A DNA stretch of 41,345 bases from Peptostreptococcaceae bacterium. GTDB taxonomy: Bacteria; Bacillota; Clostridia; Peptostreptococcales; Anaerovoracaceae. How positions within the stretch are numbered: position 1 is the first letter of the stretch; the number at the start of each line of letters is the position of its first letter. Under the pieces are notes generated by a model. It was not told where the DNA came from, made no database searches, and was given only the letters and a program-made list of their open reading frames with translations. The stretch is from NCBI GenBank assembly GCA_016650175.1, contig JAENWG010000011.1, positions 1 through 41,345 on the forward strand, read 5' to 3'. A program made the position numbers and the translations under genes. Of the stretch, positions 34,590 to 41,345 are shown piece by piece.

Positions 34590-35861
34590 TTATGCTATTG
34601 GAGGTGTGCCTTCTTCATTTGCTACTACTGCATCAATTTGAATCAATGCATCATTTGTTAACGCAGCTACACCAACGGTACTTCTTGCAGGAATACCTTC
34701 TGGAAAAAATGATGTGTAAATTTCATCTACAGCATCCATATCTTCGATATTTTTTAGGAAGATATTTACTTTAACCACATCGCTCATAGCGTGATCTATA
34801 CTTTCAACAACTGCCTTGATATTCTTTAAGCACTGTTCTGCTTGCTCTTTTACACCACCTGCTACCAATTTACCAGATTTGCCATCGATAGGCAATTGTG
34901 CTGAAAGATGGTTGTAATGTGAGAAAGCTACTGTTTGTGTGGAAAGTGAATTCTTTGGTGCATTATCTGTATTGTTCGCTTCTATGATAAGTCCATGTCT
35001 GTCTTCAATCAATTGAGGTGGTGTACCGTCTCCGTGTGAAACTACTGCCTCAATTTGTACCAAAGCATCCATTGGTAAAGCTTTAGCAGCAATTGTTGTC
35101 CTAGCAGGGACATATGCTACAGCTCTAGCAATTGCTGAGTCTGGAAAAAATGTAGTATAGACTTCGTTTACTACTTCAATATCTGTTAGATTCTTTAGGA
35201 AGATATTGATTTTAACAATGTCGTCAAAAGGTACATCGATACTTTCCAAAATTGCCTTAATATTTGTTAAACACTGTGCTGTCTGCTCTTTTATTCCTCC
35301 AGCTACTAGTCTACCGCTTTTAGGATTGATAGGTAGTTGAGCCGAAAGATTATTATAATGTGAAAAAGCCACAGATTGTGTTGTTGTATCGCTTGTTGGG
35401 GCATTTGCTGTGTTATTTGTAAGCTTTATGAGGTCACCTGATTGTGGAGCATTTGGAATGGTACCTTCACCGTTTGAAATAAGCGCATCAACTTGTACCA
35501 TTGCATCCATAGGCAATGCATCAACTGCTACTGCTGTCCATGTAGGAACATAGGTTGGGAAGTATGATTTATACACTTCTTCTATTGCGTCAATATCTTT
35601 GATGTTCTTAACGAATACAGTGATTCTTACAACATCACTCATAACATGGTCTATACTTTCTACGATTGCCTTGATATTTTCAAAGCACTGTTTTGTCTGT
35701 TCTTTTACACCACCTACAACCAACTTACCATTTTTTGGATCAATCGGTAATTGAGCTGAAAAATTATTGTAATGTGAGAAAGCTACAGTTTGTGAATATG
35801 GACCTATACTTTTGGGGGCATTTTCTGTATTTCTTGCTAATAAAGTATTATAACCGTTCAT
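34590..35861 (-). CDS. Triple RidA (YjgF/YER057c) domain fusion protein
   Basis: Three complete RidA-like domains lie in one 423-residue chain (about 1-130, 148-280, 293-423), each repeating TQTVAFSHYNN, the SAQLPI strand, KEQTxQC and VxxVxIxxKNxxD. Canonical RidA is about 128 residues and works as a homotrimer, deaminating reactive enamines at the subunit interfaces, so this chain could fold as a pseudo-trimer. The catalytic Arg is present in domains 2 (R254) and 3 (R393) but is Trp108 in domain 1. The Glu later in the domain is kept only in domain 2 (E271), with Asp in domains 1 and 3 (D125, D410). Domain 2 has a 9-residue insertion just before its Arg. It is monocistronic, AAGGAG precedes the ATG, and no PLP enzyme is adjacent. 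Confidence 0.93.
   Translation of the reverse strand: MNGYNTLLARNTENAPKSIGPYSQTVAFSHYNNFSAQLPIDPKNGKLVVGGVKEQTKQCFENIKAIVESIDHVMSDVVRITVFVKNIKDIDAIEEVYKSYFPTYVPTWTAVAVDALPMDAMVQVDALISNGEGTIPNAPQSGDLIKLTNNTANAPTSDTTTQSVAFSHYNNLSAQLPINPKSGRLVAGGIKEQTAQCLTNIKAILESIDVPFDDIVKINIFLKNLTDIEVVNEVYTTFFPDSAIARAVAYVPARTTIAAKALPMDALVQIEAVVSHGDGTPPQLIEDRHGLIIEANNTDNAPKNSLSTQTVAFSHYNHLSAQLPIDGKSGKLVAGGVKEQAEQCLKNIKAVVESIDHAMSDVVKVNIFLKNIEDMDAVDEIYTSFFPEGIPARSTVGVAALTNDALIQIDAVVANEEGTPPIA
34590..35861 (-). repeat. Three tandem gene-internal repeats (414-441 nt units)
   Basis: The recurring FSHYN block falls at residues 28, 166 and 313, giving unit lengths of 138 and 147 codons. Long runs of near-identical DNA between units show that duplication within this lineage, or ongoing gene conversion, is likely. 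The repeats could also promote length changes by recombination. Confidence 0.8.
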
Positions 35862-35929
35862 ATTTGTTTTCTCCTTATAAATTGCTTAGTAATAGATTCG
35901 ATGCAGTATTAAATTTCTTCATCGTGTAT

Positions 35930-35935
35930 CGTCAA
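35930..35935 (-). promoter_or_regulatory. Possible -35 box of the RidA-fusion gene
   Basis: On the minus strand TTGACG, one mismatch from consensus, lies about 70 nt before the ATG. The region 17-18 nt downstream offers only weak -10 candidates (TTAATA, TAATAC). The remainder of 35936-36045 shows no gene or clear signal. Confidence 0.3.
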
Positions 35936-36045
35936 TAATACTATTAAATGCTAAATTTTAAAGCACCAGTTGGAATGTATTTTTAAGTACCAGCGGTTTG
36001 TACAGTCTATCCTTCCGTTCCCTAAGAATATCTTCATTTTATCAT

Positions 36046-36096
36046 AAAAAAACTGACCTCCATTGTTTGGATTGTTGGTCCAACTTTTGAGGGTCA
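36046..36096 (-). terminator. Nested-stem terminator after the DUF2812 gene
   Basis: On the minus strand an outer TGACC/GGTCA pair and an inner TTGGA/TCCAA pair, separated by an 8+8-nt internal loop, are followed by GTTTTTTT. It starts 37 nt after the DUF2812 stop, so a terminator is the simplest reading. The outer arms also resemble short inverted ends of a mobile element, but no transposase trace is present. Confidence 0.5.
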
Positions 36097-36132
36097 ATAT
36101 TATTTTTTACTACATTATTTTTTCAAATTATA

Positions 36133-36966
36133 TCAATACGGATTACCATAAACCAGACCAAGAACTATTATTATTACTCCTAAGAATATAAGCACTTTTT
36201 TAGAAACATAATCCTTTTTTATCAAAGTAAAGAATGTCGCCGCTAAAACCACTATCACCCCCATTATGACGATAATACTACTTACTTCAATTCCAGGGTT
36301 ATCGCTAATTATTTCAAAATATATACTAAGCACTATGGGCAATACCAACGCCCCAGTAAAGAAGTAAGAAATAGCTTTTAGTCTTTTTCTATATACTCCA
36401 TATTTTTCATCCTTAAAGTTTTTAAAGGAACTATACCCTTTCAGCTTAATTAAGCTTTTTTTGCTTTGTAGCCCTTGTACAAGCCAAATAAAACACAGCA
36501 ATATACAAACTATACCATAAAATATCCGTTGAGGTTCATCATCAAAATTCCCTGCTGTAAAACTTTTATAAAACATAACCAGGAGCACAACTAAGACTAA
36601 ATAATAAAACATTATATGCTTAGATCCTTTTACATTTTTTTTCAACAAGTTGTTTTTTAAATTTGTAAAGGCTTCTTCTTTATAATATTTATGTTTTTTT
36701 TCTTCATCGCAATATACACTCATTCCCTCTATAGAATCCAGGTATATTAAATGGTCATCTTTTACATAGTTTTCTACATCACTAATAATAACTGAATACT
36801 TCTTTTTCTTTGAAGAATCCTCAACCTTTTTATAACCTGCTAAAGAAGGAGACTTACTAATTCCAACTAATTCATAACCATCCATGTACATTTTATTTAA
36901 ATGCTTCTCTGCTTCTTTGCATTCAACAACAGTGTATGGCCAAAATTCAACTTTTCTACGATTCAT
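36133..36966 (-). CDS. DUF2812-domain membrane protein
   Basis: The 277-residue protein has an N-terminal DUF2812-like soluble domain (about 1-115; WPYTVVECKEAEKHLNKMYM, GYELVGISK). Five predicted membrane helices follow (about 118-140, 148-168, 200-222, 230-252, 258-275). DUF2812 genes often accompany PadR-type regulators, but none is adjacent here. A decayed partial copy of the same gene lies at 38574-38847, on the other side of the GGDEF gene. The function is unknown; a small membrane sensor or regulator is only a guess. Base composition is markedly AT-rich. Confidence 0.75.
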   Translation of the reverse strand: MNRRKVEFWPYTVVECKEAEKHLNKMYMDGYELVGISKSPSLAGYKKVEDSSKKKKYSVIISDVENYVKDDHLIYLDSIEGMSVYCDEEKKHKYYKEEAFTNLKNNLLKKNVKGSKHIMFYYLVLVVLLVMFYKSFTAGNFDDEPQRIFYGIVCILLCFIWLVQGLQSKKSLIKLKGYSSFKNFKDEKYGVYRKRLKAISYFFTGALVLPIVLSIYFEIISDNPGIEVSSIIVIMGVIVVLAATFFTLIKKDYVSKKVLIFLGVIIIVLGLVYGNPY

Positions 36967-37093
36967 TTATATACCTCTTTGATTAATAATTATGCTTGCA
37001 AAACTATCTGTATTTATTTATATACTATTATATCACTAAACTCAACAATTAAAATAGATTTTATTTCATAAACCTGATTAAAAAACACCTCCT

Positions 37094-37129
37094 AGTAGAT
37101 AGTCTTTTAAATTTATCAGACTGTCTACT
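37094..37129 (-). terminator. Hairpin after the diguanylate cyclase gene
   Basis: A 12-bp stem (AGTAGACAGTCT with AGACTATCTACT, one G-U pair) around a 12-nt loop lies 63 nt after the cyclase stop. On the minus strand the T-run (GTTTTTT) begins about 7 nt beyond the stem, so termination is plausible but not ideal. Confidence 0.5.
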
Positions 37130-37191
37130 TTGGAAGTATCATATCAAATTCCATTATTATTTATTTGGTCTCTCTAATTTCTTGAAAATGG

Positions 37192-38514
37192 TTATTTTCT
37201 TTCTTTCATTTTATACATTCCTAAATCCGCTTTTCGAATAAGTTCCTCCGTCGTATTACCATCGACAGGATATGATGCTATTCCATAACTAAACGTACAC
37301 TTGAACTCGGAATTATCATTATCATCTTGTAGTATAACTTTCTTTTGTCTCAATGCTTCATACTTTATTGCTAATTGTTGCTTATTTATTCCAATATATA
37401 TACCAACAAATTCATCTCCACCAATTCTTGATAACATATCACTTTTTCTAGTACCTTGACTAATCACCCCTGCTATTGCCTTTATTGCATTATCTCCCAT
37501 GAGATGACCGTGTTCATCATTAATTCTTTTTAACCCGTCAATATCAATCATAACAATACAAAAGCTTTCAGTATATCGTTCTGCACGAGCAATAGCCTTG
37601 CCAATAAACTCTTCAAAAGAACGTCGATTATATAGCGCCGTCAATGAATCAAGTTTAGCTAGAGATGCTTTTTCGAAATATAGTAGCTGATTTGTAAGTG
37701 CAAATTCGATATTAGTCTTTAAAAACTCCATGATATTTTTGTCAGTTTCATCAAAAGCATCTAGTTCATTTGAGTCAATATTGATCATTCCAAAGAAGTT
37801 TCCTTCTATCCAAATCGGTGTCGAAATAGTAGAGCGAATCAATTTTTCATTACCAATTGACGTTTCAATTGGATGATATCCTTCACGCCCATCTAGATCT
37901 TTAATATAAATAGTTCGATTCAACAATCCCTCTGTTTTCTGATATAAGAACGAATCGGTAAGGGGCAGAACAAACTTCTTTATGGAATCAGAAAATCCTC
38001 TATGTGCAGCAACAGTCAAGTTCTCTCCTTCTATTAAAAGGACAGTGCCCACGGTTGCTTTTTCCAGGGCTTGAAAAGAGGTCTCCAAAATAATTTCATA
38101 TATATCCTGAAGTTTCTCCAAATGGAATACTTGATGTGTTACATCCAAAATTAAATTTTGCAATTTTGTAACTCGCATTAATTGTTTCTCGTTTTGCCAT
38201 TTTTCGCTTTTAACAATGAGATATGAAACGATGAATGTAGAACCTTCTAACTCAACTGCTTTGGATTTTATTTCATACCGCTTGTCTATTCCTTTTATGG
38301 TGTTTATCGAAAATTCATGATTGATGGTAATATCTTCAAAAAAGATGTTCAGATTTTCATTCAAGATTTGCTGAATTTGAGTAATTCCAACTTCCTCGTA
38401 AAGCAAATTATTGCAATGAACAATCTCCCCTCTAGCATATATAACAGTAGGGAATGGTGAAGTTTTTTCAATCCGCTCAAACAACTTATTTGATTCTAAG
38501 ACTTTGCTATCCAT
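37192..38514 (-). CDS. GAF-GGDEF diguanylate cyclase
   Basis: This soluble 440-residue enzyme should make cyclic di-GMP from two GTP. An N-terminal PAS-like part (about 10-105; FPTVIYARGEIVHCNNLLYEEVG) and a GAF domain (about 120-275; TISTPIWIEGNFFGMINIDS) are sensory. The GGDEF domain (about 280-440) has DSLTALYNRRSFEEF, DIDGLKRINDEHGH and an intact catalytic GGDEF at 365-369. RKSD at 356-359, exactly five residues before GGDEF, is a standard RxxD inhibitory site, so product feedback is expected. I take the second ATG (38514), because the GGGGG ribosome site is only 2 nt from the first one at 38520 but 8 nt from this one. No EAL or PilZ gene is nearby. Confidence 0.93.
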   Translation of the reverse strand: MDSKVLESNKLFERIEKTSPFPTVIYARGEIVHCNNLLYEEVGITQIQQILNENLNIFFEDITINHEFSINTIKGIDKRYEIKSKAVELEGSTFIVSYLIVKSEKWQNEKQLMRVTKLQNLILDVTHQVFHLEKLQDIYEIILETSFQALEKATVGTVLLIEGENLTVAAHRGFSDSIKKFVLPLTDSFLYQKTEGLLNRTIYIKDLDGREGYHPIETSIGNEKLIRSTISTPIWIEGNFFGMINIDSNELDAFDETDKNIMEFLKTNIEFALTNQLLYFEKASLAKLDSLTALYNRRSFEEFIGKAIARAERYTESFCIVMIDIDGLKRINDEHGHLMGDNAIKAIAGVISQGTRKSDMLSRIGGDEFVGIYIGINKQQLAIKYEALRQKKVILQDDNDNSEFKCTFSYGIASYPVDGNTTEELIRKADLGMYKMKERK

Positions 38515-38573
38515 TTTCATTTCCCCCTTTTTCTCTATTGTTACTCTATCCTTTGCAAAACTAATATGATTTT

Positions 38574-38847
38574 AAATTTTATCAATAAGGATTTTTATAT
38601 CCTAGACCAACAACTATTATGATGATACTACTTAAGTCAATTCTAAGGTTCTCTTTAATAATTTCAAAATATATACTAAGCACTATTGGTACTAACAGCA
38701 ACCCATCAAAAAGTAATATCTATCTTTTAGTCGTTTTCTATATCGTTAATAACAACTGAATACTTCTTTTTCTTTGCAGTGTCATCAACTTCTTTATATC
38801 CTACTAAAAATGTAACCTTACTTATTCCAACTCATTCATAACTCTTA
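38574..38847 (-). pseudogene. Decayed partial copy of the DUF2812 gene
   Basis: The DNA matches three separate pieces of the intact gene at 36133-36966: its 3' end, the fourth-helix region (ISNYFEII-like stretch; bases TTTCAAAATATATACTAAGC shared), and the KKKKYSV segment upstream. Two internal deletions, of about 105 and 385 bp relative to the intact copy, join them. An in-frame TGA replaces the Leu codon in GYELVGIS, giving YE-stop-VGIS. It cannot encode a full protein. It is probably the remnant of a tandem duplication. Confidence 0.85.
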
Positions 38848-38860
38848 CTAAATTAGTATA

Positions 38861-38950
38861 TCACAGACTTACAAAATCAGAAAGATTTTCGTGCCAGAAA
38901 GCTCTCCAATTATTACATTTTCTCTCTTTTCTTTCAAATGTAGTTCCCAT
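38861..38950 (-). CDS. Possible 29-residue small protein
   Basis: A short frame starts at ATG 38950 with GAGGG 5-6 nt upstream and reads MGTTFERKERKCNN, then WRAFWHENLSDFVSL and a stop. The chain is basic then aromatic, with no membrane helix. It lies between the ABC-permease side and the DUF2812 remnant and may itself be debris. I do not recognise it; the ribosome site is the only positive evidence. The rest of 38951-39013 holds nothing I can name. Confidence 0.22.
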   Translation of the reverse strand: MGTTFERKERKCNNWRAFWHENLSDFVSL

Positions 38951-39013
38951 AATATCCCTCACATGTTTAACTATAAATGCATTATATATGCAGTACCTTG
39001 AAATAAACTTAAA

Positions 39014-39045
39014 GAAATAGACATTCTTTTCAAAATGTCTATTTC
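39014..39045 (-). terminator. Bidirectional hairpin after the ABC exporter genes
   Basis: A perfect 12-bp stem (GAAATAGACATT with its complement) around an 8-nt loop lies 30 nt after the permease stop. T-rich tracts flank it on both strands; the better run faces the plus strand, the minus-strand one being TTTAAGTTTATTT. Confidence 0.6.
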
Positions 39046-39075
39046 TTATTTTTTATTTGTTTATATATTTTTCAA

Positions 39076-40299
39076 TTATCGTTTAAATGATTTGATTATT
39101 TCTTTCAATTTAATTTTATTACCATAATTCAATGAACCAAAACGATAAATATAAATCGATGAAGCCGCAAACAACAGAACAGTTAAAACCATAATTGCAC
39201 TTGAAGCTAAAATCGACACTAGGGACACACTTGTTAGCATGTAACGAATCGGCATTGTAAACAAGGAAACAAAAGGTATAAACGATGTCACCTTGATAAT
39301 TGTGTTATCAGGCATTTGCATCGCAATGCTTGCTGCAAAATATGCAAAAACAAACAATAACGTAATGGGTGCAACAGCTTTACCAACATCTTCTACTTTA
39401 GAAACTAAACTCCCTAAAGAAGCATAGATAAAGAGATAAAGTATGTATCCTAGTACAGAGAACAATATATAAACAACTAAAGTATCCATTGTCATCGAAC
39501 CCTGAATCATGTCTAAGATGAATTTAGGATAGTTGACTTTATTAAGCATAAAACCAACAAATGCTACTAGGAGAAAGGCCGAAACTTGGAATATCCCCAT
39601 TAAGCCTGCTGCTGCTACTTTACCTAATATCAGGGTTTTAGGTTTGGTTGAAGTAATCAAGAGCTCCATAGTTCTTGAATCCTTCTCGCGCGCTACAGAA
39701 GCTGCCACATTATTTCCGTACAAGAGAATAAGCATGTACATAACAAATAAAACCGCAAAGGCAATCACTGTTCCAGACCCTGCATCCCTACCTAAGGTAA
39801 TATTCTCATGTTCAATGGGTTGATCTATGATTTTATATACTTTAGTACTATCAATACCCTCTTGAGCGAATAACCTTTGTTCATTTGTGCTAGTTAATAT
39901 ACTTTCAAATATCATTTGCTCAATGGAATCAACGGTTCGATCGTAAGAAATATATGTATACTTATTATAATCATGAACCACAAATCCTGATTCTACTTCT
40001 TTATTTGAAACAGCGTTTTTTAAATCTTTTTGATTTGAATAAGCTGTTTCTCCCAATATAGGGCTCAATGTTTCTTCTAGTTCTTCATTCTCATAAACTA
40101 AAACAAAGCCTTCTACAATTTCTAAATTTTTTTCATCTGAAGTTTTTCCACTTTCATCATTCCCAAACCAAACCATAAAACTTGGAACTGTCGTAATAAT
40201 CAGTGCAATTACACACATCACAATTGTAGTAATAATCATGCTTTTACTTTGCAACATACCTTTTAATTCAAATTTAAATACAGTTTTAAATTGTTTCAT
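39076..40299 (-). CDS. ABC-2 type permease (NatB-like)
   Basis: This is the membrane subunit of the exporter encoded with the ATPase next to it. The 407 residues have one N-terminal helix (about 20-42), a large outside domain (about 45-170), then five to six helices in the C-terminal half. VAREKDSRTMELLITSTKPK is the cytoplasmic coupling stretch typical of NatB/ABC-2 permeases. NatAB exports sodium in Bacillus, but relatives handle other cargo, so sodium is only one option. The start at 40299 is preferred to a GTG at 40308 because AGGTG stands 6-7 nt before it. It overlaps the ATPase gene by 14 nt. Confidence 0.9.
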   Translation of the reverse strand: MKQFKTVFKFELKGMLQSKSMIITTIVMCVIALIITTVPSFMVWFGNDESGKTSDEKNLEIVEGFVLVYENEELEETLSPILGETAYSNQKDLKNAVSNKEVESGFVVHDYNKYTYISYDRTVDSIEQMIFESILTSTNEQRLFAQEGIDSTKVYKIIDQPIEHENITLGRDAGSGTVIAFAVLFVMYMLILLYGNNVAASVAREKDSRTMELLITSTKPKTLILGKVAAAGLMGIFQVSAFLLVAFVGFMLNKVNYPKFILDMIQGSMTMDTLVVYILFSVLGYILYLFIYASLGSLVSKVEDVGKAVAPITLLFVFAYFAASIAMQMPDNTIIKVTSFIPFVSLFTMPIRYMLTSVSLVSILASSAIMVLTVLLFAASSIYIYRFGSLNYGNKIKLKEIIKSFKR

Positions 40300-41185
40300 C
40301 GTGGTCACCTACTTTTTCTATAAATATTTCTTGAAGACTCGGTAAATAATCCATGAACATTGAAACTTCAATTTCTTTTATTAGTAAATCTTTAATAAAT
40401 GCTTCTTTTTTTTCGCCTGGGTTTAAGCTTAAAATAATATCTTCTTTTTCAATTGCATACTTGTGTGCATGTAAAAAGTCCAAATTCGTCATGTCGCCAA
40501 AACGTAGGCGAAGTTTACCTTCTCCACTTGTTTTCTTGATTTCGCTTAAAGTTCCCTCTAAAATAATTTTACCTTTATCAATTAATGCAATGTCATCACA
40601 AAAAGACTCTACATAACTCATTTGATGAGATGAAAAGATAATTATCCTATCTTCCCTTATATAGTTAGTTAATGCATCTTGGAATATTTTAGCGTTAACC
40701 GGATCTAATCCTGAAAATGGTTCATCAAGGATTAGAATATCAGGTTCGTTAATAAATGCCTGAGTTATCTGAACTTTTTGTTGGTTTCCTTTGGATAATG
40801 TACCTAAGTTTTGGTTCAAGTATTTTTCGATTTCAAACTCTTTACACCATGCATTCATTGATTTCACTGCATCTTCTTTATTAGCTCCTCTTAATTGAGC
40901 AAAATAAATCAACTGTTCGTTAACTTTAAACTTAGAATACATCCCTGTTTCCTCTGGAAGGTAACCAATTTTATAATCAGCGGTCTTAAATTCTTTACCA
41001 TTCATTGTGATAGTTCCACTATCACTTTTAAAAACGTCCATTAAAATTCTAATTGAAGTGGTCTTGCCTGCACCGTTTCGTCCTAAATAACCAAATATTT
41101 GTCCAGATCTAATGTTTAAATTGATATCCTTTAAAATACGGTTCCCATTGAACGATTTATTTAAATCATTTATTTTTAAATTCAT
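40286..41185 (-). CDS. ABC exporter ATPase (NatA-like, DUF4162 tail)
   Basis: This nucleotide-binding subunit of 299 residues has Walker A GRNGAGKT with Lys41, Q-loop LPEETGMY, signature LSKGNQQK, Walker B ILILDEPFSGLDP and the H-loop His in FSSHQMS. After the ABC domain (about 1-215) a DUF4162 C-terminal domain (about 220-299) follows, as in many ABC-2 exporter ATPases. The start at 41185 is chosen because GGAG lies 7 nt upstream; an upstream in-frame GTG at 41197 overlaps that ribosome site. No regulator gene is visible before the window edge. Confidence 0.93.
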   Translation of the reverse strand: MNLKINDLNKSFNGNRILKDINLNIRSGQIFGYLGRNGAGKTTSIRILMDVFKSDSGTITMNGKEFKTADYKIGYLPEETGMYSKFKVNEQLIYFAQLRGANKEDAVKSMNAWCKEFEIEKYLNQNLGTLSKGNQQKVQITQAFINEPDILILDEPFSGLDPVNAKIFQDALTNYIREDRIIIFSSHQMSYVESFCDDIALIDKGKIILEGTLSEIKKTSGEGKLRLRFGDMTNLDFLHAHKYAIEKEDIILSLNPGEKKEAFIKDLLIKEIEVSMFMDYLPSLQEIFIEKVGDHDETI

Positions 41186-41277
41186 TTTCAACTCCACTTT
41201 TCTTTATCCTGAATATACCATATAACTTTACCTTAGACACACTAGCAAAACTGTGGTTAAATTTTTGGTAAAGCTTT

Positions 41278-41316
41278 AAAATAAATAACCCCGCAACTTT
41301 TTACAGTTATGGGGTT
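41278..41316 (-). terminator. Terminator of the right-edge tRNA unit
   Basis: On the minus strand, AACCCC-AT-AACT and AGTT-GC-GGGGTT form a stem with a 2-nt internal mismatch and a 6-nt loop, then TATTTATTTT. It starts 3 nt after the tRNA CCA end and separates that transcript from the ABC exporter genes. Confidence 0.75.
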
Positions 41317-41319
41317 TAT

Positions 41320-41345
41320 TGGCGGAGAACACGGGACTCGAACCC
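41320..41345 (-). tRNA. 3' end of a tRNA gene, probably tRNA-Ser
   Basis: Only the T-arm (GGG-TTCGAGT-CCC), the acceptor 3' strand GTTCTCC, G73 and an encoded CCA are inside the window. A GGAGAAC acceptor with G73 fits tRNA-Ser. The anticodon lies beyond the edge. Confidence 0.7.

Noticed and set aside
34590-35861. Reading the repeated DNA as a CRISPR array or satellite repeat
   Set aside because: The repeats are long, in frame and encode RidA domains. No short direct-repeat and spacer pattern is seen anywhere in the window.

Overview
The window is a low-GC (roughly one third G+C by eye), AGGAGG-type Gram-positive chromosome segment. It most likely comes from an anaerobic member of the Clostridia. 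The reasons are a dcw cluster whose division PBP carries a PASTA domain, several radical-SAM enzymes, a MutS2-PheST-ZapA block fused to the dcw cluster, and Clostridia-type small families (DUF4080, DUF523, DUF6125, DUF2812). A placement near Anaerovoracaceae/Peptostreptococcales is only a guess.

Left edge (1-1900, minus strand): the N-terminal part of a six-helix membrane histidine kinase, a terminator, and a three-gene tRNA unit (Asn-GTT, Leu-TAA, initiator Met-CAT) with its own strong promoter.

Core (1925-26722, minus strand): about 25 kb of head-to-tail genes read from mraZ leftwards: mraZ, rsmH, ftsL, division PBP, murF, mraY, murD, ftsW, murG, ftsQ, ftsZ, a SpoU rRNA methyltransferase, pheS, pheT, zapA, mutS2, a DUF523 gene, argS, two radical-SAM genes and a TPR gene. 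They build lipid II and the divisome, then continue into translation and genome maintenance. murC, murB and ftsA are not in the cluster. A consensus-like promoter overlapped by three TGGTG/TGGAG repeats at exact 10-nt period (a MraZ box) precedes mraZ, and a terminator-like hairpin splits ftsL from the PBP gene.

Fluoride operon (26854-29480, minus strand): a crcB-type fluoride riboswitch with its own expression-platform terminator precedes a FabG-like SDR, the FluC fluoride channel, an acyl-ACP thioesterase and a DUF6125 protein, ending at a strong terminator. Putting lipid-type enzymes with FluC under one fluoride switch is the most interesting arrangement in the window.

Plus-strand block (29480-32147): a PrsW-type intramembrane protease gene from a divergent promoter, then a COG0731 radical-SAM gene and a pyridoxamine-kinase-like gene with their own promoter and terminator.

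Right accessory part (32151-41345, minus strand): tex, clearly richer in GC than its neighbours; a chain of three fused RidA domains, one of which has lost the catalytic Arg; a DUF2812 membrane protein; a GAF-GGDEF diguanylate cyclase; a decayed second copy of the DUF2812 gene; a NatAB-like ABC exporter; and the 3' end of a tRNA-Ser gene at the window edge.
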